The translations under genes were made by a program, and so were the position numbers. Positions 1 to 5,893 of a stretch of 64,000 nucleotides of DNA are shown here, piece after piece (the first letter of the stretch is position 1; each line of letters begins with the position of its first letter). The notes under the pieces are model-generated. The model made no database searches and was not told the DNA's origin. It was given only the letters and a program-made list of their open reading frames with translations. Origin of the DNA: CAZTHK01 sp964613215 (GTDB taxonomy: Bacteria > Krumholzibacteriota > Krumholzibacteriia > Krumholzibacteriales > CAZTHK01); NCBI GenBank assembly GCA_964613215.1, contig CAZTHK010000003.1:62001-126000 (forward strand), in the 5' to 3' direction.

Positions 1-63
1 TATCGCCGCCCGCAAGCTCAGGTGGAGCGGATAATATGATCGGCAGTTTTTATCCCCTTTTTT

Positions 64-209
64 GATAAACTGACTTAGTTCCACTCTCAGCGCTGAAACT
101 AACTGTCGTATAGATTATTAGAATCAAGCTTAAAAAGAAGTTATGCTGATTGACTTAATTCCAGTTCCGACGTCGGAACTGATATTATGTTAACCAATGT
201 CAGTTTATC
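64..209. repeat. Small element with 11-bp terminal inverted repeats
   Basis: An 11-bp sequence, GATAAACTGAC (64-74), recurs inverted at 199-209, bounding 146 bp with no ORF. Inside are two direct copies of TGACTTARTTCCA (71-83 and 151-163), each followed by a palindrome: TCAGCGCTGA near 86-97 and the perfect 18-bp AGTTCCGACGTCGGAACT at 163-180. It looks like a miniature non-autonomous element or a pair of protein-binding sites. I see no clear target-site duplication. It lies just upstream of the integrase stub and may mark the break that removed the rest of that gene. Confidence 0.45.
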
Positions 210-279
210 TCCGGATAAGATTGGATACGCGGCAATGTCAAATAATCCGTGAATTCATAATCCAATTGGTTCAACCGCT

Positions 280-495
280 GTGAATAACGCCGTAAGGGCC
301 CCGGGTATTTCCAGGGGGGGGGTGAGCTGCCATACCCTGCGTCACTCCCCTGCCACCCATCTACTGCAGAACGGATATGATATCCGTACTGCTGAGGAGC
401 TTCCCGGTCACAAGGTTGTGTCTACAACCATGATTTATACCCATGTCCTTAACAGGGGAGGGAATGGGATAAAGAGCCCGCTGGAAGGATTATAG
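280..495 (+). pseudogene. intI: Integron integrase IntI, C-terminal remnant
   Basis: This 71-residue frame matches only the last fifth of an integron-type tyrosine recombinase, which is normally about 320 residues. It keeps the HTLRH motif (His-x-x-Arg), a degraded LPGHK (usually LLGHK) carrying the second conserved His, and the nucleophile Tyr within TTMIYTHVLNRGG, which is typical of IntI rather than of XerC/D. The N-terminal DNA-binding domain and the first catalytic Arg are absent, and nothing upstream in frame continues the homology beyond about position 265. It cannot be an active recombinase. It reads in the same direction as the cassettes that follow, the reverse of the common integron layout but known from Treponema denticola. 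Confidence 0.85.
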
Positions 496-670
496 AATTA
501 TACTGCGAGGCACCCGCAGTATAAATTAAGTATATATTGAAGCTTGCATGATTGGGAATTAATTTGGTAGTATTAGTTTACGGAAATCTTACGGGAAAAG
601 ATAAATGAATTTATTCGTTTTACACAGCTAAATTATACAGCGGTTATTCAGTTATACAGGGCTGTATATG
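496..670 (+). other. Candidate attI region, no gene
   Basis: These 175 A+T-rich bases lie between the integrase stub and the first cassette boundary (G670/T671). By position this is where attI and a cassette promoter would be. TTATACAG-like repeats occur at about 635-660. I cannot identify attI by sequence, because attI sites are not conserved between integron classes. Confidence 0.3.
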
Positions 671-1027
671 TTAGGTGGTTATCGCTCTTTAAAAAGGAGG
701 AAGCAATGACTGGACCGTCTCGAGCCAAGATGATAATTGGAATAGTCTTCGGCGTGCTTGGTCTCATACTCGTCTTACAGAACTTTCAGCAGGTTGAAAC
801 AAATGTGATATTCTGGAGACTTACAATGCCTCATGTAGTATTTCTGGCAATAATCTTTGGAGCTGGATGTGTTTTGGGAGCTGTGCTGACGCTTATGCTC
901 TGCAACAAAACATCAAAGAGTAAGAGCGCCACCTAACTGTCGATTGCAGCCGTCGGAATCTTCCCTGTCACGGCCCCTGCTAGGGCAGGGCCCGCGCCAG
1001 AACCGCCCGCAGCTTAACGCCAGGGTG
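671..1027 (+). mobile_element. Integron gene cassette 1 (LapA-like protein)
   Basis: The cassette starts with TTAGGT after G670 and ends at the G of GTTAGAT (1027). Its attC begins with ACCTAAC (931-937), which is exactly complementary to the GTTAGGT at its own 5' boundary. This is what a cassette shows when it was once a closed circle. One gene on the plus strand fills it. Confidence 0.8.
706..936 (+). CDS. LapA-domain (DUF1049) small membrane protein
   Basis: A 76-residue protein with two hydrophobic segments (about residues 9-27 and 42-65) joined by a short loop containing QNFQQVETNVIFW. This is the signature of the LapA/DUF1049 family, inner-membrane proteins that in enterobacteria influence LPS assembly. 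The start is supported by AAAGGAGG ten bases upstream of ATG 706. It is the only gene of integron cassette 1, and its stop codon TAA (934-936) lies inside the attC core, a compact layout common in cassettes. The family assignment is fairly safe; the role here is unknown. Confidence 0.8.
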   Translation: MTGPSRAKMIIGIVFGVLGLILVLQNFQQVETNVIFWRLTMPHVVFLAIIFGAGCVLGAVLTLMLCNKTSKSKSAT

Positions 1028-1033
1028 TTAGAT
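931..1033 (+). other. attC recombination site 1
   Basis: The R'' core ACCTAAC (931-937) and R' core GTTAGAT (1027-1033) bound 103 bp of imperfect dyad symmetry. The central hairpin is built from GGCCCCTGC / GCAGGGCC (about 972-993). AGCTTAACGCC just before R' resembles the L' segment of known attC sites. Confidence 0.75.
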
Positions 1034-1050
1034 TTGCTTGAATAATTCAC

Positions 1051-1079
1051 TTGTATGCATTGTATTTATTGTGTACAAT
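1051..1079 (+). promoter_or_regulatory. Sigma-70-type promoter and operator-like palindrome of cassette 2
   Basis: TTGTAT (1051-1056), 17-bp spacer, TACAAT (1074-1079). ATTGTA / TACAAT form an inverted repeat across 1060-1079 that overlaps the -10 box, a likely site for autoregulation by the antitoxin. The cassette therefore brings its own promoter. Confidence 0.55.
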
Positions 1080-1108
1080 ATATTACAGGCATTGCAAGGA
1101 GGTTCATT

Positions 1109-1327
1109 TTGAATACGCCGATATCAATACGGATTCCTGAAGACCTTGCTCAACAGCTAGATGGAATTGCAAGGGAAACTGACAGGCCCAAATCATATAT
1201 TGTTCAAAAAGCTCTTGAGTCATACATAGAAGAATATGTAGATCTTCAGATAGCTCTTGATCGTTTACATGACAGCACTGATGATTTGATTTCCGGAAAA
1301 GAGCTGAGGAAGAAGCTTGGCTTATAG
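1109..1327 (+). CDS. Ribbon-helix-helix antitoxin of a RelBE-type module
   Basis: A 72-residue protein beginning with a short beta strand (NTPISIRIPEDL) followed by two helices, the ribbon-helix-helix DNA-binding fold. The acidic C-terminal tail probably wraps the toxin. The TTG start at 1109 is chosen because AAGGAGG (1096-1102) lies six bases upstream; an upstream ATG at 1055 would place the promoter inside the gene. It overlaps the toxin gene by 11 bases. It should neutralise the RelE-like product and repress its own promoter. The fold and pairing are clear from sequence and context; the exact RelB/ParD/CopG label is not. Confidence 0.8.
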   Translation: MNTPISIRIPEDLAQQLDGIARETDRPKSYIVQKALESYIEEYVDLQIALDRLHDSTDDLISGKELRKKLGL

Positions 1328-1577
1328 AATTTTCTACAAGGAGTCGGTTTCAAGAGATCTGTCGAAGCTAGATAAACAAGAAGCGCGGCGGATTCTGAAT
1401 AGGATAGATAGGGATTTGTCCAAAAAGGCTGGGTCTTATCCTGTTTTAAAGGGGAAATATGCAGGTTTGAGAAAATACCGTATTGGGAACTATCGGATAA
1501 TTTATGCTATTGTAGAGAAAGATGTCAGGATACTCAGAGTTGGGCATAGGCGGGACATTTACAAAAAAGAAATCTAA
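1317..1577 (+). CDS. RelE/ParE-family toxin
   Basis: An 86-residue basic protein with the RelE superfamily pattern: N-terminal AYRIFYKESVSRDLSKL, a central helix pair, then LKGKYAGLRKYRIGNYRIIYAI and a C-terminal VRILRVGHRRDIYK. The C-terminal GHRRDIY motif is typical of RelE mRNA interferases, which cut mRNA on the ribosome. The TTG start at 1317 overlaps the antitoxin gene, preceded by GAGGAAG. The stop codon lies within the attC core. The reading frame is intact, so an active toxin is plausible. Confidence 0.85.
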   Translation: MAYRIFYKESVSRDLSKLDKQEARRILNRIDRDLSKKAGSYPVLKGKYAGLRKYRIGNYRIIYAIVEKDVRILRVGHRRDIYKKEI

Positions 1578-1635
1578 CTACTCGATTAAACGGGCGGGCG
1601 AGCAGAGCTCGCCGCTTATCGAGAGACCGTTATAC
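1572..1635 (+). other. attC recombination site 2
   Basis: A short 64-bp site: R'' ATCTAAC (1572-1578), L'' CTCGATTAA, a central perfect hairpin GGCGAGC-AGA-GCTCGCC, L' TTATCGAG and R' GTTATAC (1629-1635). One extrahelical base between the L arms matches the asymmetry used for strand choice in attC. This is the clearest attC of the window. Confidence 0.85.
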
Positions 1636-1652
1636 AAATATGATGTTCCATC

Positions 1653-1681
1653 CTGACATACCAGAGCATTCGTATTACAAT
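1653..1681 (+). promoter_or_regulatory. Promoter of cassette 3
   Basis: CTGACA (1653-1658), 17-bp spacer, TACAAT (1676-1681). The -10 box sits within a direct repeat GTATTAC-AAT-GTATTAC that may be the antitoxin operator. Confidence 0.5.
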
Positions 1682-1700
1682 GTATTACGGAGGTTATGGT

Positions 1701-1919
1701 ATGAATAGACCCATTACAATCAGGTTGCCGGACGATCTGCGGAAAATTCTCGAAAATATCAGCAAGAAAGAGCATGTTCCTGTAAGCGATGTGGTCAGAG
1801 AATCAATTCGGCGGTACGTTTCCATATACCAGTTTCGCCGGTTGAGGAAGAAAGTACTTCCATTCGCTGAGGCGGAGGGGCTATTGGTGGATGATGATGT
1901 GTTCAAGCAACTGAAATGA
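1701..1919 (+). CDS. Ribbon-helix-helix (CopG/Arc-type) antitoxin
   Basis: A 72-residue protein with N-terminal RPITIRLPDDLRKILENI, a typical ribbon-helix-helix beta strand and first helix, then a second helix (VSDVVRESIRRYV) and a C-terminal toxin-binding tail. ATG 1701 follows ACGGAGG by eight bases and is preferred to the in-frame ATG at 1680. It overlaps the PIN-domain gene by four bases (ATGA), as in VapBC-type operons. The partner is truncated, so this may now be an orphan antitoxin. Confidence 0.75.
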   Translation: MNRPITIRLPDDLRKILENISKKEHVPVSDVVRESIRRYVSIYQFRRLRKKVLPFAEAEGLLVDDDVFKQLK

Positions 1920-2116
1920 AACTGGTTTTGAACTCGAATGTGATCATAGCAGCATTTGCTGCAAGAGGGCTCTGTAGACCGGCTTCCCGCAGCATGGTCC
2001 TCCCGTTTCTGCAAACCCGGCAGCCCGCCATCACCATCTATAGGAAATCCAGGGTAGATGTCGTCCAGGGCAGTTTCGCCTGTGCTGGTAGTTATAAATC
2101 ATACCCATACAAATAA
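1916..2116 (+). pseudogene. PIN-domain toxin, truncated
   Basis: The frame opens with MKLVLNSNVIIAAFAARGLC, which matches the first strand and helix of PIN-domain nucleases of the VapC-like group. The first acidic residue is Asn in LNSN, where LDTN is usual. After about residue 20 the sequence no longer resembles a PIN domain and ends after 66 residues, against about 130-140 for the family. The remaining catalytic acidic residues are missing, so the toxin is inactive. The break coincides with the lost 3' end of cassette 3. Confidence 0.7.
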
Positions 2117-2192
2117 ATAATGCATATATTTTCCGGAATTTTTACTGGCAAAATGCATATAAATTTAAAAATTAATATAGTACTAAAATCTG

Positions 2193-2221
2193 TTGAGACC
2201 ATGGGCGAAAATTTGTATAAT
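2193..2221 (+). promoter_or_regulatory. Promoter of the transaldolase gene
   Basis: TTGAGA (2193-2198), 17-bp spacer, TATAAT (2216-2221). Transcription would start near 2228, giving a leader of about 160 nt that contains the structured segment described next. Confidence 0.6.
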
Positions 2222-2240
2222 TCATCTTTGATAATCTGAA

Positions 2241-2343
2241 GGGCTGAATTCCCCGGCTGAGACCGAAAGTCAAAGGGAACCAGCCCGGAAGGTGTGGAAG
2301 CAAACAGGTAATTTTAACCGGCGCCACGGGCTTGTCCGTGGGC
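2241..2343 (+). promoter_or_regulatory. Structured 5' leader of the transaldolase gene, class unknown
   Basis: Nested pairings are visible. GGGCTG (2241-2246) pairs with CAGCCC (2281-2286), CCC with GGG inside that, and GAC with GTC around a CGAAA loop (about 2261-2270). A second hairpin, GCCACGG / CCGTGGGC (2323-2343), follows and is shared with repeats near 35239. GGCTGAGA recalls the TPP riboswitch, but the rest does not fit. It may be a cis-regulatory RNA or a repeat-derived leader; I cannot name a family. Confidence 0.4.
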
Positions 2344-2389
2344 ATCCGCAATCGGCAACTGATGCTGATATTTAACCCGGGGAGGTAAC

Positions 2390-3037
2390 GTGAAGTTTTT
2401 CATAGACACTGCCAACATCGAGCAGATAAGGGAAGCCGCCACACTGGGCGTGCTGGACGGAGTAACCACCAATCCCAGTCTTCTATCCAGAGAAGAGGGA
2501 TCCTTCAGAGAGATTCTCAAGGAAATATGTTCCATCGTTCCGGGGCCGGTGAGTGCGGAGGTGGTTTCGCTGGAAGCGGAGGGAATGGTTAAGGAGGGCA
2601 GGGAGCTGTGCAAGATAGCGGATAACATAATTATCAAGGTTCCCTGCATCCGTGAAGGGGTCAAGGCTATTGGAATGTTCAAGAGTGAGGGGATAAAGAC
2701 AAATGCTACCCTCTGCTTTTCGGCTAACCAGGCCATCCTGGTGGCCAAAGCGGGTGCTACTTACGTAAGTCCCTTCGTGGGAAGAATGGATGATATCTGT
2801 AATTCCGGAATGGAGATCGTAAGTGAAATAATGGAGATTTACAGCAATTATTCCATTCCCACCCAGGTGATCGTCTCCAGTGTGCGCCATCCAATGCATG
2901 TATACCAGGCAGGAATTTTAGGAGCAGATGTAGTTACCATTCCATTCAATGTAATAGAGAAGCTTATCCAGCATCCCATGACTGACCGCGGAATAGAGAA
3001 GTTTCTGGCAGACTGGGAAAAGGTGGACAAGAGCTGA
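2390..3037 (+). CDS. fsa: Transaldolase / fructose-6-phosphate aldolase-like protein
   Basis: 215 residues, the length of the short transaldolase subfamily (MipB/TalC/FSA). It is a single TIM barrel with DGVTTNPSLL near residue 23, the Schiff-base lysine in IIIKVP (Lys83), and TNATLCFS and ATYVSPFVGR motifs. Members transfer dihydroxyacetone units between sugar phosphates in the pentose phosphate pathway, or cleave fructose 6-phosphate. Sequence alone does not separate these two. GTG 2390 follows GGAGG by four bases. It has its own promoter and a long structured leader, and a possible terminator follows. Confidence 0.9.
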   Translation: MKFFIDTANIEQIREAATLGVLDGVTTNPSLLSREEGSFREILKEICSIVPGPVSAEVVSLEAEGMVKEGRELCKIADNIIIKVPCIREGVKAIGMFKSEGIKTNATLCFSANQAILVAKAGATYVSPFVGRMDDICNSGMEIVSEIMEIYSNYSIPTQVIVSSVRHPMHVYQAGILGADVVTIPFNVIEKLIQHPMTDRGIEKFLADWEKVDKS

Positions 3038-3064
3038 GACCGAAAATTCAAGTCCTGTCTGATT

Positions 3065-3147
3065 CCGGATAATCTTCCCCGGTAACAAAGCCCCCATTTA
3101 TCCGGGAAGGGTATCGGCCGGCATTATGATACCGCATCTTTTGTTTT
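3065..3147 (+). terminator. Possible terminator after the transaldolase gene
   Basis: Two inverted repeats follow the stop codon: CCGGATAA (3065-3072) / TTATCCGG (3098-3105) and GGTATC (3110-3115) / GATACC (3128-3133). A T-rich but interrupted stretch (CTTTTGTTTT) comes after. Confidence 0.4.
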
Positions 3148-3247
3148 AATCGCAGGTGAAGGGAAGGATTGTTTTATTTTCCGGCTTCCAGAATCGCCTG
3201 GATATTATAAGCCGGTTGTTATTAAATATATTCAGAGGTGAGTTGAA

Positions 3248-4435
3248 GTGAGAGCTTTCCAGAGCAGATGGCAGCGGGCCCTTCCCTATCTGTTGGGTGC
3301 CATTTCCGGGGTAACCATTGCCCTGCTGATAGTGTCCATAATTATGTTCAGGAAGGTATCCCGGAGCAGTTCTTTTCTTCCTCAGTCCGATGCCAACTCC
3401 ACCACAGAGAAGATAGAGGGAGAGAGGAAGGGAGTGATAGTAGAGGCCACCCGCAAGGTCAGCAGTGCAGTGGTTTCCATCAACGCCTTCAGAAGCGAAC
3501 AGGTTCCCAATAAATACAGGATGTTCTACCGGATTTTTCCGAACCTGAGAATTCCCAAATACTACCGGGAGGAATACTCCATAACCGGCTCCGGGGTAAT
3601 AGTCCGGCCGGATGGTTATATCCTGACTAACGAGCATGTAGTTCGTGAAGCCGAGGAGATAAAGGTAACCCTGCATAACGGCAGGGAGGAGGTTGCCTCG
3701 GTGATGGGAGCTTCGGAGAAACACGACCTGGCCCTGCTTAAGATAGAGGCGGATGAGCTTCCCTACGCCATGTTTGGTGATTCGGACGAGCTGGCTATCG
3801 GAGAGTGGGTGGTGGCTATCGGATCACCCTTCGGCTATCTGCTCAACGACACCCAGCCTACTGTGACGGTAGGGGTGATCAGTGCTCTGGAAAGGGATGT
3901 CAAATCGGACCGGAGGAGTGACGCCATCTTCAAGGATATGATTCAGACGGATGCCGTCATCAATCCGGGCAACAGCGGGGGCCCTCTGGTGTCGGGGGAC
4001 GGACGCGTTATAGGCATTAACACCTTTGTCTTCTCCACGGACCGGGACAGTAACCTGGGGGTAGGTTTTGCCATTCCCTCCAATACGGCAAAATACATTA
4101 TCGATGAGATAGTGACCTACGGAAGGGTAAGGCAGGTTTGGACCGGCTTGACGGTGAGACCCATAACTCCGGAGATTGCCAGTGTCATGGGGTTGTCCCG
4201 TGAACAGGGACTACTGGTGGAGAGAATAAAGAAAGACAGCCCCGCCGAAAAAGGAGGTTTGAAGGTGGGGGATATGATTATTAGTGTGAACGGGGAGAAT
4301 ATCACCACTGTGAATCAGGCCAACCGGGCGGTGTATGGATTGAGGGTGGGGGATGAACTGGAGCTGAAGATAAGAAGAGACGACCGGGAGATGGAAATAA
4401 TTCTGGAGTTGACCGAAAGGCCGAGCCAGGCTTAG
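3248..4435 (+). CDS. HtrA/DegP-family serine protease with one PDZ domain
   Basis: 395 residues. An N-terminal membrane anchor (about residues 11-34) is followed by a trypsin-like domain with the triad His130 (LTNEHVV), Asp160 (KHDLALL) and Ser243 (NPGNSGGPL), and by a single C-terminal PDZ domain (about 295-390). This is the layout of DegS/HtrA proteases that act in the periplasm in protein quality control or stress signalling. GTG 3248 follows GAGGTGAG. It stands alone between fsa and purB. One PDZ and a retained anchor point to DegS-like topology, but a regulatory role cannot be inferred without a substrate. Confidence 0.92.
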   Translation: MRAFQSRWQRALPYLLGAISGVTIALLIVSIIMFRKVSRSSSFLPQSDANSTTEKIEGERKGVIVEATRKVSSAVVSINAFRSEQVPNKYRMFYRIFPNLRIPKYYREEYSITGSGVIVRPDGYILTNEHVVREAEEIKVTLHNGREEVASVMGASEKHDLALLKIEADELPYAMFGDSDELAIGEWVVAIGSPFGYLLNDTQPTVTVGVISALERDVKSDRRSDAIFKDMIQTDAVINPGNSGGPLVSGDGRVIGINTFVFSTDRDSNLGVGFAIPSNTAKYIIDEIVTYGRVRQVWTGLTVRPITPEIASVMGLSREQGLLVERIKKDSPAEKGGLKVGDMIISVNGENITTVNQANRAVYGLRVGDELELKIRRDDREMEIILELTERPSQA

Positions 4436-4517
4436 TTGCCGGTTAAAAAACTGCCGGAACATCAAAGATATATTATGCTGGAAATATCAACACCGGGAAC
4501 TTTAAGGAGGTTTAATA

Positions 4518-5831
4518 ATGATACCAAGATACCAGTTACCTGAGATAGCGGAGATCTGGTCCGATCAGAACAGGTACCAGATATGGAAAGAGATAGAGGT
4601 GCTTTACTGTGAAGGTATGGCAAGGGCGGGAATAATTCCCCGCAAGGCCGCCGCGGAAATAAGAAAGAAGGCGGATTTTGATATAGACAGGATAAACAAG
4701 ATCGAACAGAAGACACGTCATGACGTAATAGCTTTTCTCACTGATATGTCCAATCAGATAGGTCCATCCGGCCGGTATCTCCATATGGGCATGACCAGCT
4801 CCGATCTGCTGGATACCGCCCTGGCCTGTCAATTGAAGGAAGCGGGGAAGTTCATCCGGAGAAAACTCAAGAAGCTGGGAACGGTGATCAAGAACAAGTC
4901 GGTCCGGTACAAGTATCTTCCCATGGTGGGGAGGACCCATGGTATTCATGCCGAACCTGTTACCTTCGGCATGAAACTGCTGGTGTGGTATGCCGAGATC
5001 GAGAGGAATCTGGAGAGGCTGGACAGGGCGGTGGAGGATGTGGCGGTAGGAAAAATTACCGGAGCAGTAGGGACCATGTCCCATATAGATCATCGCGCTG
5101 AGAGATACGTTATGACCAAGCTGGGCCTTAAGACTGAATCGGCTACCACCCAGGTTATTCAACGTGACCGCCACGCTTCCTTCCTCACCACCCTGGCGGT
5201 GATAGGAGCTTCCGTAGAGAAGATGGCCATGGAGATCAGGGCTCTTCAGCGTACCGACATCGGGGAGGTGCAGGAGCCTTTCACCACCGGCCAGAAGGGG
5301 TCCAGTGCCATGCCCCACAAGAAGAATCCCATTCTCACCGAGCGGATAACCGGGATGGCCAGATTGCTCAGGGGAAATTCCACCGCCGCACTTGAGAATG
5401 TGGCTCTGTGGCATGAGAGGGATATCAGCCACTCTTCGGTGGAGAGGGTGATTATACCCGATTCCACCATGATAGTTGCCTATATGCTTGAGAAATTCAG
5501 ATGGGTGATGGATAATCTCAAGGTCAACAAGAGAGCTATGAGAGAAAACCTGTATAAGACCGGTGGACTCATATTCTCCCAGCACATGCTGATCAAGCTG
5601 GTGGAGAAGGGTATGGAGAGGGAAAAGGCATATGGGATTGTGCAGAAGGCCGCTATGGAAAGCATGAAATCTAAGAAGAGCTTCATGGAGATAGTATCTT
5701 CCAGGAAAAAGGTGAAGGAGCTGTTAAGTGAGGAGGAGATAGAGAAGGTCTTTGATCTGGATGAGCATCTCTCCCGGATAGATTTTCTCTTCTCCAGAGT
5801 GCTCTCGGACAGGGGGAGGCCGTCAAAATAG
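4518..5831 (+). CDS. purB: Adenylosuccinate lyase
   Basis: 437 residues, full length. It carries the fumarase/aspartase superfamily motifs: TSSDLLDTA (near residue 92), the catalytic His in GRTHGIHAEP (His141) and the signature loop GSSAMPHKKNP (near residue 261) with the catalytic Ser. It cleaves SAICAR to AICAR and adenylosuccinate to AMP in purine synthesis, in the cytoplasm as a tetramer. AAGGAGG lies upstream of ATG 4518. It opens the run purB-purL-purQ-PurS-like-purF, with 62 bases to purL. Confidence 0.97.
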   Translation: MIPRYQLPEIAEIWSDQNRYQIWKEIEVLYCEGMARAGIIPRKAAAEIRKKADFDIDRINKIEQKTRHDVIAFLTDMSNQIGPSGRYLHMGMTSSDLLDTALACQLKEAGKFIRRKLKKLGTVIKNKSVRYKYLPMVGRTHGIHAEPVTFGMKLLVWYAEIERNLERLDRAVEDVAVGKITGAVGTMSHIDHRAERYVMTKLGLKTESATTQVIQRDRHASFLTTLAVIGASVEKMAMEIRALQRTDIGEVQEPFTTGQKGSSAMPHKKNPILTERITGMARLLRGNSTAALENVALWHERDISHSSVERVIIPDSTMIVAYMLEKFRWVMDNLKVNKRAMRENLYKTGGLIFSQHMLIKLVEKGMEREKAYGIVQKAAMESMKSKKSFMEIVSSRKKVKELLSEEEIEKVFDLDEHLSRIDFLFSRVLSDRGRPSK

Positions 5832-5893
5832 AAAGTGAAACATTTTTGTGTTAGAATGGCTGGCGGTTGAATAAATAAGAAAGGAACAGGGAT

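Larger units (their letters stand above)
1028..1629 (+). mobile_element. Integron gene cassette 2 (toxin-antitoxin)
   Basis: Runs from TTAGAT (1028) to the G at 1629. The R'' of its attC (ATCTAAC, 1572-1578) is complementary to the GTTAGAT at its 5' end. It holds a promoter, an antitoxin gene and a RelE toxin gene, a common self-stabilising cargo of sedentary chromosomal integrons. Confidence 0.85.
1630..1980 (+). mobile_element. Integron gene cassette 3, 3' end lost
   Basis: The left boundary is TTATAC at 1630. A complete cassette would end in an attC starting GTATAAC, and I find none downstream. The toxin homology stops near 1976, so the 3' part with its attC was deleted or replaced. The right edge given is approximate. 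Confidence 0.6.

Noticed and set aside
2255..2290. TPP riboswitch suggested by GGCTGAGA
   Set aside because: The second conserved TPP segment and pyrophosphate-sensor stem are missing, and the gene is not in thiamine metabolism.
4536..5585. 349-codon minus-strand open frame inside purB
   Set aside because: Antisense to a clear adenylosuccinate lyase with conserved motifs; the frame has no family match and is a by-product of codon use.
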